From contig CAVPMW010000015.1 in NCBI GenBank assembly GCA_963706515.1, positions 226,036-290,035 on the forward strand: a DNA stretch of 64,000 bases, written 5' to 3'. Origin of the DNA: CAVPMW01 sp963706515 (GTDB lineage: Bacteria; Chloroflexota; Anaerolineae; Anaerolineales; UBA4823). Position numbers and translations under genes: made by a program. The notes below the pieces were generated by a model, which did no database searches, was not told the DNA's origin, and saw only the letters and a program-made list of their open reading frames with translations. Of the stretch, positions 53,681 through 62,757 are shown in pieces (position 1 is the stretch's first letter; each line of letters starts with the position of its first letter).

Positions 53681-53757
53681 TAAGTATCTCTCCGAAAATG
53701 GATGGGAGAACCGATTTAGTGGCGTGTGCGGCTTCGCCGCACACGCCACTAAATCGG
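53681..53757. repeat. Palindromic repeat family 1, copy C (right outer arm lost)
   Basis: The left outer arm TAAGTATCTCTCCGAAAATG matches the other copies. The core at 53711-53757 is a 47-bp perfect hairpin with a 3-base TTC loop, longer than copies A and B by an inserted GTGTGCGGC-type stem. After 53757 the right arm is unrelated to the family. The end of a family 2 element (CGACTGTACTTA) occurs at 53787-53798, hinting at rearrangement. Confidence 0.85.
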
Positions 53758-53795
53758 ATTCTGTTTGCACACTAGCCAGATTAATTCGACTGTAC

Positions 53796-55242
53796 TTAGT
53801 GCTGCATCAATACGGGCAGGTATACGTGTTGGTCGAGGGCGGGCTGCCGGTACGGCAGCAGGACGAATACGTTGAACTCCGGACCGGTTGGCGTCGGGCT
53901 GACCGGGAAGCCGAGCGGAGCCGCAGCGGGCCATGCCTGCATGGGGATAACCAGAGGGCTGCCGGTATAAGTCCCTGCCAGCACCGGGGCAGACCAGAAA
54001 TCCTGGGCATTGCGCAGCTCGAATTCCGTTCCGGGGCTTAATACCGAGCTGACGTCTACCGCCACGCTTGCCGCCAGGTCCCAATTGTAAATGGCAATGT
54101 TGGCGCGCCCCGGCTCGTAGAGGTTAGGCCGCAGGATAACCTTCACCCCGCCGGGACGTGTCGCCTGGTACGTGTTGTCCGTGTAATCGCCAGTATTGAT
54201 TTCTCCCGACACCTCACTGTAAAAGGTGTTTCCATTCATTGTAATTGATTGCCAGGGCTGAGCGAATACGGTTGCCCCGACGAAATAGTTATCCAGCAAG
54301 GTCACGTCCACGTTGCCGGGATCGTCGTAGCCCAGGCGCACGCTGCGCTCGGTAGCGCTGTGCGCCCACCCGGCGTTCTCGCGCAGCGTCACCCTCGCCG
54401 CCGGCTGCAATCCGCCCACCAGGCAGTTGTCTTTGAGCGTGTTCTCGCCGCCGGCGATGATCCCGTTGTTGAACCAGATGTTCCCGGCGATGTCAAAGCC
54501 CTGGATCGAGCCGCCTTCGGTGTAGGCATGGATGCCGTACGAGAATTGGTTGAAGAGGATGTTATCGTAAATCCGCTTCGTCCCGTTCAGGTTCTGGGTG
54601 TAGATGGCGTGACCGTGCCCGCGATCCGGGCCCAGCCAGCCGTTGTTGTAGACCAGGCTGCCGTAGATTTCGGAGTCTTCCGCCGGAGTCCAGAAGCCAA
54701 AGCCTTGCCCGTCATCGTGGACGATCAGGTTGATCAGGCGGATGTGATCCCCGAAAACGTTGACCCCATTCGAATGCCCGCGGCTCAGGTCGCTCGGGCT
54801 CGAGCCGCTGACCGCAGTCACTCGGTCGGGATCGGAACGCATCACCTCCAGGTCCCAGAACCAGGTATACGCCCCATTGATCTGCAGGGTGCTGGCGTAG
54901 GCTGCGCCGCCGTCCAGCACAGCGCGTGCGCCGGGCATCGCCCGCACCAGGATGGGCGCCGCCGCGCTGCCGGTCAGGTCGCTGGTGAAGGGTCCGGCGT
55001 AGCGCCCGCCGCGCAGCCAGAGCGTGTCGCCGGGCTGCAGGGACGGGGGCTGAGCAAGGGCGGTCGCCAGGTCCCATGGATCGTCGTAGCTCCCATCACC
55101 GCTCCGGTGAGCCGTGCGGCGCAGCATAAAACTCCATCGCCGTGGGTTGCTGGCGTGCAGCTAATAGATCAGGCGAGCGGTAAAAGGCGCTCGCCTGGCT
55201 GATCATGATAAGGACCAGGAGGGAAATCATCCAGCGGGTCAT
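53796..55242 (-). CDS. Secreted right-handed beta-helix protein (one frameshift)
   Basis: About 481 residues. The start at 55242 gives a signal peptide MTRWMISLLVLIMISQASA. An N-terminal region follows with DGSYDDPWDLATAL and LQPGDTLWLRGGRYAGPF, typical of parallel beta-helix and pectate-lyase-like proteins. Repeated short strands follow (VNVFGDHIRLINLIVHDDGQ, IYDNILFNQFSYGIHAYTEG). The C-terminus ends QHVYLPVLMQH. One frameshift lies near 55105, where SGDGSYDDP resumes. It may bind or cleave polysaccharide at the cell surface; no catalytic residues are obvious by eye. Confidence 0.8.
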
Positions 55243-55316
55243 CGGTATACCATTATACAGTCTGGACGCAGCCCGCCTGCCTCACGAAGCTGTGAGGTCC
55301 GTCATCCGGGTTTGGA

Positions 55317-56702
55317 CTACGCTGGTGTATCCTTATCCGGTCGCAGCTCGTTCACCGGCTTGTGCGCCGCCAGCCACTCGGCTCGCCTGCGAAACAGGTC
55401 CGGCACAGCCGCATTCTCGGCGGCGATCAGCTCCTGCAGGTCTGCGGTGAGCAGCTGGCCTCCGTCGACGACGATTTGTCCGGCGACCATCGTCATGTCC
55501 ACATCGCCGCCTTGCACCGCGTGCACCAGGTTGTGATGCAGGTTGCCGTCCGGGCCGGTCAGCAAGGGGGTCATGCGCGGTGTGTCGGTGCGCACTGCGA
55601 TCAAGTCGGCCTGCTTGCCGACTTCGATCGAGCCCATCTCAGCCTCCAATCCCAGGGCGCGCGCCCCTCCAATGGTCGCCATGCGGCAGACCGACCAGGC
55701 ATCGAGCGCTGCCGCGTCGAGCTTCGACAGCTTCGCCAGCAGCGACGCGGTTTTCATCTCTTCGAACATGTCCAGGTTGTTGTTTTCCTTTTCTCCATCC
55801 GTCCCCAGCCCCACCGCGACCCCGCTGGCGAGCAGCGCTTCGACCGGCGCCGCGCCGCTGGCAAGCTTCATATTGCTGACCGGGTTGTGCGCCACGCCCA
55901 CCTGGTGCTGTGCCAGCAGCTCAATTTCGTGATCCGAGAGCCAGACGCAGTGTGCCAGCAGGACACGCGGCGCATCCAGCAAGCCGAAGGCCTCGAGCGC
56001 TTCGATGGGTCGCATGCCGTACCGCCGCTGGGTCTCCTCCACGTCGAAGCGGCTTTCATTGCTGTGCGTATGGAAGCCGACCTGGTAGCGCTGGCTCATC
56101 TCGATGGCTCGCTTCCAGGCCGGGGGAGAGGCGTAGAACATGTGCTCCAGACCCACCCACACCTGGATCCTGCCGTTTGCGCCCCCGTGCCACTCCTGGA
56201 TCAATGCTTCATTCGTATCGAGTGTTTCGAAATAATCGTGGTCCGGATGCTCTGCCACGTAGGGTACGAGCACGGCGCGTATGCCGAGCTCGGCCGCCGC
56301 TCGTGCGCTGCCGTGCATGAACCTCCACATATCCACGATGGTCGTCGTCCCGGAGAGCAGGGCTTCCGCGTAACAGAGAAAGGAGGCGATCTCCGCTTCC
56401 CGGGCATTGATCACGCGATGCATCGGATCGATGTACTGCTGCAGCCATTCCCACACCGGCAGGCCTTCCGCGGTGCCGCGCAGCAAGCCGGAGTGCGCGT
56501 GGGTGTTGATCAGCCCCGGCATCAGCAGCCGGTCTGCCAGCCGCTTCACGCGGACGCCCGGGTTGGCCGCGATCACCATGGGCGCCTCACCGACGGCCTG
56601 GATGCGGCTGTCGGCGCCGATCAATACGGCGCCGTCTGGGATGACCGCATTGTCAGCGGTCATTGGGATCAGGTGATCGGCATGCAGGATAATCGGTTCC
56701 AT
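55317..56702 (-). CDS. mtaD: Amidohydrolase, 5'-methylthioadenosine/S-adenosylhomocysteine deaminase-like
   Basis: A 461-residue metal-dependent amidohydrolase. Motifs in order: NTHAHSG (H68, H70), HMFYASP, FHTHSNES, LAHCVWL and GTDG with the metal-binding Asp. These match the MtaD/SAH deaminase group that deaminates adenine-containing thioethers; other deaminases such as guanine or chlorohydrolase types are possible. The length is usual (about 440-460). It is a single gene, with 74 bp to the beta-helix gene downstream. Confidence 0.9.
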   Translation of the reverse strand: MEPIILHADHLIPMTADNAVIPDGAVLIGADSRIQAVGEAPMVIAANPGVRVKRLADRLLMPGLINTHAHSGLLRGTAEGLPVWEWLQQYIDPMHRVINAREAEIASFLCYAEALLSGTTTIVDMWRFMHGSARAAAELGIRAVLVPYVAEHPDHDYFETLDTNEALIQEWHGGANGRIQVWVGLEHMFYASPPAWKRAIEMSQRYQVGFHTHSNESRFDVEETQRRYGMRPIEALEAFGLLDAPRVLLAHCVWLSDHEIELLAQHQVGVAHNPVSNMKLASGAAPVEALLASGVAVGLGTDGEKENNNLDMFEEMKTASLLAKLSKLDAAALDAWSVCRMATIGGARALGLEAEMGSIEVGKQADLIAVRTDTPRMTPLLTGPDGNLHHNLVHAVQGGDVDMTMVAGQIVVDGGQLLTADLQELIAAENAAVPDLFRRRAEWLAAHKPVNELRPDKDTPA

Positions 56703-56750
56703 GGTTTAAAAGGATAACACAACCCCCACCATTAAAAATGGGAATTATCG

Positions 56751-56843
56751 AAGTACAGTCACAAATCATCTGAACGATGGCGCCTCGGCAATCAGGCTTG
56801 ATAAATACTTGAGCATCCAACAATATTCATGTGACTGAACTTA
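56751..56843. repeat. Inverted-repeat element family 2, copy 2
   Basis: The left end AAGTACAGTCACAAATC and the right end TTCATGTGACTGAACTTA form inverted ends like copy 1 (38448-38541), in the opposite orientation. The inner bases GATGGCGCCTCGGCAATC and GAGCATCCAACAATATT match the complement of copy 1 with scattered changes. It lies between the amidohydrolase and the LuxR-type gene. Confidence 0.82.
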
Positions 56844-56940
56844 AAGCTTCGTCCAGGCTTTAGAGCTAAGGCTTCAAATTCAACCCTGAGCCTGGACAAA
56901 GCACCACCTCCTGGAGTAATTTTTACATCGACTATAATCA

Positions 56941-59640
56941 ATGTCCATGAAGGATCCCCAATCCGCCTCCCTGCGCAGGGAAAAATTGCTTCACGCAAAG
57001 CTGATGGCGCCGCGTCTGCCTGCGGGGCTTATCGCCCGCCAGGATTTGCTTGCCCGGCTGGATGCGGGTTTGACGAGGCGGGTGATTTTGGTCACTGCCC
57101 CGACCGGCTATGGCAAGACCACGCTCGTCCGCCAGTGGATTGCGGATCGCAAAATCCCTGCCGCCTGGCTTACCCTGGACGAGTACGATAACGATCCGGT
57201 CCGCTTCTGGACTTATCTCGTATCTGCCTTGCGCTCAGTGGATGCCGGTCTCGGCAAACCGGCGCTTTCCGCGCTGGCTGCGCCCCAGCCGCTTTTCTTT
57301 CAGTCCGTACTGACCGCGCTGATCAATGATCTGGCGGAGCTGCAAGGCACCTGCGTGCTGGTGCTGGAAGATTATCACACGATCACCTCGGCTGAAATCC
57401 ATGCTGCGCTCTCCTATCTGCTCCAGCATTTGCCTGCTCAGCTGCATGTGGTCTTGATCTCACGCCGCGAGCCGCCGCTTCCGCTGGGTGTCTTGCGCGC
57501 CCGCGCTGAGCTGGTCGAGCTCGATGCCGCAAGCCTGCGCTTTACTGCCGCGGAGACGGACGCCTTCCTGCGGGATGCACTCCACACCCCGCTTCCAGCG
57601 GATACTGTGGCGCAGCTGCAGGAACGGACGGAGGGTTGGGCCGCAGGGCTGCGCCTTGCTGCGCTTTCGCTCCAGAACAGGAGCGCCGCGGAAATCGAAG
57701 ATGTCATTCGCTCCTTTTCAGGGAGTCAGCGCTTCGTTTCCGACTATCTGATCCAGGAGGTCTTCGAGGATCAGGAAAAGGCCGTCCAAAATTTCTTGCT
57801 TAAGACGTGCTTCCTGGAGCGGCTCACCGGGTCATTATGCGCGGCAGTCACAGGGGATGCTGAGGGCGCGGCGATGCTCGCAAGGCTCGAGCGCAGCAAC
57901 CTGTTCATCGTGCAGCTTGAGCACGGCTCAGGGACGACCTGGTACCGCTATAACCCGTTGTTCGCAGAATCCATCCAGTACCTCGCCCGCCAGCAATTGA
58001 GCGCTGAGGACGTAAAATCGATCTTTGAAAAGGCAAGTGACTGGTACGAAGCTCACGGGCTGTATGCCGAAGCGATCGAATCCGCCCTCTCAGCTGAAGC
58101 ATTCACGCGCGCAATGGCGCTGGTCGAAAAGTACATCGAAATCCACGATCTGGCTGAGCTCCACACGCTCGGTCGCTGGCTGGAAAGGATCCCCGAACGA
58201 GAGATCTACCTCCACCCTGAGGTTTGCTTCACCTCCGCCCAGGTGATTTTGTTCAGCTCCCCCGATCGCTTTGCACCGGAGACAGCTGCCCGCTTGGGGC
58301 CGCTTTTAACTGCCGCGGAGAAAACCTGGCAGGAGCAGCAGGACCATCCCCGGCTTGGCAGGCTGCTTTCATTGCGCGGACTTGTCTCCTGGTGGCAGGG
58401 AGATTTCCCACAAGCCTTTCGCTGCGCCCACCAGTCCTTGGACGAGCTTCCCAATCATGACGTGTTTTGGCGGGGCAACACCTTGCTCATCCTGGGTTAT
58501 GAAGCTCTAACCACCGGTCGCATCCTGGATGCGCAGGACATCGTTCTTGAAGCGCGGGCGTTATTGGGTGCAGCTCAAAATGCCTACGGTGTGCTGGCTG
58601 CCACCCAATTATTGAGCGAAGTTTTTTACTGGCAAGGCGAGCTTGACCAGGCTGAACGGCTGAACCAGCAGATCCTCCTGGAGGCGGTTGGCGAGGAATC
58701 GATGCTGGACGACCGGGGGATTGCATTCGCGAGCCTGGCTGACATTGCATATGAGCGTAACGATCTTGCTCAAGCCGAAAAATATACCGCCCAGGCATTG
58801 GAATTAGCCGGGCAGCGCGGCAACGAGCAGCTGCGCGTGCAGGCCTCTCTTCGCCAGGCCGGGATATTTGCTGCCCGTGGTGATTTTCAGCGTGCCCGCA
58901 CGCTGCTGAAGGAGCTGGTGACCTCTCTCCATAATCCTGTCTTTTTGCGGGAAATTCAAGAAGCGCAGGCCCGCCTGTCCCTTCTCGCAGGTGATATGGA
59001 CGCTTTGCTGGGCTGGCAGGCGCTTGTTTCAGAGGTTAAGAGATCTGTCCTGGACTTGCAGCAAGAGCGGGAGGTCTTTACCCTGGCGCGCTTGCGGATT
59101 GCTGAAGGCAAAGCCAGCCAGGCGCAGGAGCTGCTCGCAGGTCGGGCGGAGGGGGCGGCTCACGACGGGCGCATTCGCAGCCAGGTCAGCGGGCTGTGCC
59201 TCACGGCTCTGGCGTGCTTCGCCGAGGCAGACCTGCCTCAGGCTGCTAAATCCATGCTGGCTGCCCTCGCTATCGGAAAGGCTGGCGGGTTCCGCCGTTT
59301 ATTTTTGGACGAGGGGGTGCGGCTTTCCGCGACGCTCCAGGCGGTTCTCCCGCTGCTTCCCAACCGGGCTTCGAGCCTGTATGCCACAACCCTCTTGCAT
59401 TCGTTCAACCCGGAATCGATCGCGCCTCAAGCCGCCTCGCCTTTGGTCGAGCCGCTCAGTCCGCAAGAGCTGCGTGTGCTTCGCCTGCTCGCAGCAGGGC
59501 GCTCCAACACCGCTATCGCTCAGGAGCTGGTCATATCCACCAATACGGTTAAAACTCACGTAAAAAACATTTATCGCAAGCTGGGCATCAGCTCGCGCGA
59601 CGAGGCGCGTGAAGTGGCCCAAGAGCTGAAATTGTTGTGA
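56941..59640 (+). CDS. LuxR-family MalT-like transcriptional regulator
   Basis: An 899-residue ATP-dependent regulator. Residues 53-61 are the Walker A APTGYGKTT of the AAA/STAND-type ATPase, with CVLVLEDYHTI as Walker B. A long helical TPR-like region follows (about 350-820). The C-terminal helix-turn-helix is LSPQELRVLRLLAAGRSNTA then STNTVKTHVKNIYRKLGISS. MalT-like proteins bind a small inducer and activate transcription. A TATAAT at 56933-56938 ends 2 bp before the ATG at 56941, so the true start may be the second ATG at 56947 or a leaderless transcript. It is divergent from the amidohydrolase. Confidence 0.92.
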   Translation: MSMKDPQSASLRREKLLHAKLMAPRLPAGLIARQDLLARLDAGLTRRVILVTAPTGYGKTTLVRQWIADRKIPAAWLTLDEYDNDPVRFWTYLVSALRSVDAGLGKPALSALAAPQPLFFQSVLTALINDLAELQGTCVLVLEDYHTITSAEIHAALSYLLQHLPAQLHVVLISRREPPLPLGVLRARAELVELDAASLRFTAAETDAFLRDALHTPLPADTVAQLQERTEGWAAGLRLAALSLQNRSAAEIEDVIRSFSGSQRFVSDYLIQEVFEDQEKAVQNFLLKTCFLERLTGSLCAAVTGDAEGAAMLARLERSNLFIVQLEHGSGTTWYRYNPLFAESIQYLARQQLSAEDVKSIFEKASDWYEAHGLYAEAIESALSAEAFTRAMALVEKYIEIHDLAELHTLGRWLERIPEREIYLHPEVCFTSAQVILFSSPDRFAPETAARLGPLLTAAEKTWQEQQDHPRLGRLLSLRGLVSWWQGDFPQAFRCAHQSLDELPNHDVFWRGNTLLILGYEALTTGRILDAQDIVLEARALLGAAQNAYGVLAATQLLSEVFYWQGELDQAERLNQQILLEAVGEESMLDDRGIAFASLADIAYERNDLAQAEKYTAQALELAGQRGNEQLRVQASLRQAGIFAARGDFQRARTLLKELVTSLHNPVFLREIQEAQARLSLLAGDMDALLGWQALVSEVKRSVLDLQQEREVFTLARLRIAEGKASQAQELLAGRAEGAAHDGRIRSQVSGLCLTALACFAEADLPQAAKSMLAALAIGKAGGFRRLFLDEGVRLSATLQAVLPLLPNRASSLYATTLLHSFNPESIAPQAASPLVEPLSPQELRVLRLLAAGRSNTAIAQELVISTNTVKTHVKNIYRKLGISSRDEAREVAQELKLL

Positions 59641-59807
59641 TCACCATAAGCTCGCCCTCTTCCAGGCAAAGAACTGGGAGAGGATATCACCCGCGCAATC
59701 ACCCCTCGTGGGTGAAGCGCAGCGGCTTGAGAGGGTCTAAAATGCTTTCAACTCTAAACGGTCGAAATGGATAAGATCGACTGTTGTTTCGAAAAGGAAA
59801 TATTATT

Positions 59808-60513
59808 ATGGCACAACGTTCCATTTTGGCTGGGATTGCTCCAGACGTCATCATCAAAGCCGGCGGCAGTGTCAGCGTTAAAGGTTATGAAAGCGATCAG
59901 GTCTTAGCCCGCTCTGCCAGCCGCGGCGACCCCCAGGTAGAACGGCGCAGCAGGACCGAGATCGGCCGCGCTCGGGCAGCTATCGGCGACTATGTGCTCT
60001 TTGACGTCCACTTGAAGCTGCCCGGCGGGGAGAGGCAAACTACCTCGAATGAAGTGATCGCTGTCCAGATTAGAGGCAGCGGCGAGGTTTTTGTCCCTCT
60101 CGCATCCAATCTAAAAGTTTACGCCGGCATGGATATTGACGTGCAAGGGATCCGCGGCCAGGTGGACGCCTACTCCGGGTCCAAATTAAATCTGCAGGAT
60201 GTCTTTAGCGTGGGACATGCCTCGGCAGGCCGGAGCATGAACATTGTATGCGAAGCTCTTATCGGCGAATAACCTCGAATTCACGGCGGGCGGCGATCTC
60301 CGCTTCTACGTGCGGGACCTGACCAGCGCTCGCATTCGAGTGAAGGACCTTGGCGGTTACTGGGAAGGTCGCATCGGCGCAGGGGAGGTATCGGTCTATC
60401 TCAAATGCGGCGGGGATGCCATTCTCGTTACCGATCGCAATGTCGAGCCTCTTCCGCCGGATTACATATTGGGTAATATCGAAAGACCGGACCTCGCGGC
60501 CGGTCCGGTCTGA
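59808..60513 (+). CDS. Uncharacterised surface-pattern or adhesin-like protein (one frameshift)
   Basis: About 234 residues, mostly short beta strands: IAPDVIIKAGGSVSVKGYES, FVPLASNLKVYAGMDIDVQG, FTAGGDLRFYVRDLTSARIR, GEVSVYLKCGGDAILVTDRN. It resembles DUF4097/bactofilin-like beta-helix proteins, but I do not recognise a family with confidence. One frameshift lies near 60250, where NI-CEA runs into LLSANNLEFT. The 167-bp gap upstream shows no clear promoter. The last codons and the TGA lie in a perfect hairpin (60484-60511). Confidence 0.7.
60484..60511. terminator. Hairpin overlapping the end of the 59808 gene
   Basis: AGACCGGACC and GGTCCGGTCT pair perfectly (10 bp) around an 8-base loop. 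The T that ends the stem is the first base of the TGA stop. No T-run follows, so it may not end transcription on its own. It could stall ribosomes or protect the transcript end. Confidence 0.5.
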
Positions 60514-60568
60514 TGACTCTGCTACCTGTTGGCAATTTGCGGAGCAGATCGCTGAGAATCCCCCAGGA

Positions 60569-62196
60569 TTATTCCGCGCTGGACTCTAAATTCCAGAACT
60601 TGACGTTGTCGACGTCGATTTCAGCACTCCCGGGAGATGACCACAGGCCGATTCCGACCCAATCGCTCTTCAGCGAATCCCTCTGGAAGTATCCAAACGG
60701 CTTTCCATTAATGTAAAACCCGAATTGCTCTCCCTGGGCTATTACCAGGATCGTTCTCCACTCATTTGGATCCGTGCCGCTGAACGCGCCGATTAGCTGG
60801 GTGCTTTTATCCTGCTCTCCCAGGTATTCGACCATCTCACAGTAGTCATCGTAGAGGTTGCAGCCGAAGGCATAATGCCCGTTTTCATCATCCCGGAAAG
60901 TCACGTTGAAGCCGCTGTCGCTGGTGATCACGCTGGGCTTTAGCTCAACCTCGAGCACGAAGTCAGCCGCAACCAGCTTACCCCCTGCGCCGGTCCAGCC
61001 TTCCCCTTTCAAGTGCATGACGTCGCCAGGGAAGGTAACGCCTCTGGTAATGTCGGACCAGCGGATGAATCGCCCGCTCATCACCGAAAAATCATCGGCG
61101 AAGGTCGGCGGGGAATTTTTGATTTTCTCCAGGATCGGCTCGGCAAAATCCTGCACCCAGGCATCCTGCGGCTCGGCCGTCTGCTCGGCTGTCTGCTCGA
61201 CCGTCTGCTCGGAGGTTGGCTCTCCAGCTGGAGAGCCGTTATTCTGGGCGGAAGGTTCACCTTCCTCGATAAACACAACCATCTCCGTTGGGGCGGGCGA
61301 TGCCCGTGAAACAGGAGACGGGCGCGTCCCGGGGGCGATCGCTGCCCCCCACCTCGCCCATACCAGGAACAATCCACCGAGTCACCAGGATCACCGCGCA
61401 GCCTGCCCCACGCCGCACCCTGGTTTTTCGGATCAGGTCCTGCTGCTGCTGTTGGATCGCAGCCGAGATCGATGCCACGTCTTGTGGCATCGCAAAACGG
61501 ACGTCCTTTCCATGGGAGCGCTTGTGTACCAGGCAGTGCATCTTCTCGTTGAGCTGGACTGCTGCATGGCATCGTGAGCAGTAGCCGATTGCGACTACCT
61601 TGCTCTCCTTCAAGAGCCGCTCTTGTTCGGCAGAGCGGACCCCCTCGGTTGCCTTGTCCGAGTTCGATTCCCAGCAAAGCTGCCGAGGCCTCCGTCCCCT
61701 GGTATGCGCCGGCAGCGAGGGTGGCATTCAAGCGGTCCATCGCGGCGTGGTCCAGGTCGCCATGCTTTTCGTAGAAATCTGCGCGCGCTTTTAAGATCCC
61801 TGCCCGCCCCTTCTCGGGAGCCAGCAGCAGCGCCTGGTTGAAATCGGTGTTTGCCTGCTGTGCGTCCAGGCTCACGTGTCGTTTGGCGCGCTCCAGGAAT
61901 CGTGCGTACAGAGGAGTGGGCCGGAAGGCATAGTACAGTCCCATAAACGGGAAGGCCAGCACCACTAACCCCCAAAAGATCGGAGAAAGCAGCATGCACT
62001 CGCTCTCCACAGGCCAGGTGCCGGTGACGTACATGCGATACAGGATAAATCCCCCCAGCGCCGCCAGCCCAACGAAGACTACCAGGTACCCCAGGCGCGT
62101 GCCAATCCCCTCCCCGGGGAGCAGGTCTGCATTGCACTGCCGGCAGCGGCGATCTTCCGCAGCATTTTCAGTCTTGCATTTTGGACAGGATACCAT
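60569..62196 (-). CDS. Zinc-ribbon membrane protein with extracellular concanavalin-like domain (two frameshifts)
   Basis: About 542 residues if bridged. Order: an N-terminal zinc ribbon (CPKCKTENAAEDRRCRQCN), two membrane helices around residues 33-100, a helical region, a second CSRCH site, a single helix near GAGCAVILVTRWIV, a low-complexity Thr/Glu/Gln/Ala linker (SEQTVEQTAEQTAEPQ), and a C-terminal concanavalin-like jelly-roll domain (LVAADFVLEVELKPSVITSD, NGKPFGYFQRD). The C-terminal domain resembles LamG and family-16-like carbohydrate-binding folds. Breaks lie near 61645 and 61370. Function unknown. Confidence 0.72.
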
Positions 62197-62235
62197 GCCA
62201 GCCCCTTATTTATCCAAGATTGCGATCCATCCCAA

Positions 62236-62378
62236 AGCAAACCGCCGAAAGGCTTTCGATTGCACAGGAGGATGAAATAGCGGTTTGCTGCAGAAACAGG
62301 ATTGGTGTAACAAATCTGTTTCTGCAGTGATTGGCCGTCTGAGCATCTTATTTTGAATAATATTTACCGGCCAATCAC
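62236..62378. repeat. Composite hairpin repeat, copy 2 (three abutting inverted repeats)
   Basis: Hairpin 1 (62236-62289): ends AGCAAACCGC and GCGGTTTGCT. Hairpin 2 (62288-62327): ends CTGCAGAAACAG and CTGTTTCTGCAG. Hairpin 3 (62327-62378): ends GTGATTGGCCG and CGGCCAATCAC. Adjacent hairpins share 1-2 bases. Copy 1 at 41937-42041 has hairpins 1 and 3 in the same order on the opposite strand but lacks hairpin 2. Non-coding. Confidence 0.87.
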
Positions 62379-62757
62379 ATTGTATAGTGATTTTTTCCGC
62401 ATATGCTACTCACCTAACAACATTGTGGAGACATCAGCGGTTTCATAATCCCTACAGCCATTCGGCTCTGGGTAGATCAATACTCCCACTGTTGATCTAT
62501 TCGTAAGGCTCATACCGGGAGCTTTTCTTGTTTGCTTGGAATTCAGTGCAAGATTCATCAGCGAAAAGAGTGCGAACTTGCGGTAAAACACCACCCCTTG
62601 ACTGTCGTTCACCAGGCGTTGCCGCCGGCGAATTCATTGCTGAACGTTAAATGCTCTGAGGAGAGGAGTTACCCCCTCTCCCCAATACCTTATATTTTCA
62701 GGAAAAAATTATTTAGGAGAACGTGATCTAGGCTTAAAAAGCTGAAGCCGGGAAAAA
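62379..62757. other. Intergenic stretch with no recognisable gene
   Basis: This 379-bp AT-richer stretch follows the composite hairpins and precedes the helicase gene end. A 68-codon open frame exists on the minus strand (62406-62612) but shows no family features, no clear ribosome-binding site and atypical codon use, so I do not annotate it as a gene. No promoter or RNA motif is evident. Confidence 0.5.

Noticed and set aside
55362..56717. 451-codon open frame on the plus strand opposite the amidohydrolase
   Set aside because: Antisense shadow; the minus-strand frame carries all amidohydrolase motifs.
61920..61950. GTACAGTC string as a further family 2 end
   Set aside because: It lies in the coding frame of the zinc-ribbon protein with no partner end or similar flank, so it is probably chance.
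62236..62378. tRNA or riboswitch
   Set aside because: The stems do not form a cloverleaf and no known riboswitch core is visible; the inverted repeats recur elsewhere, so a repeat element is the better label.
62406..62612. 68-codon open frame on the minus strand
   Set aside because: No motif, no clear ribosome-binding site, atypical codons; lies in a gene-poor AT-rich region next to repeats.
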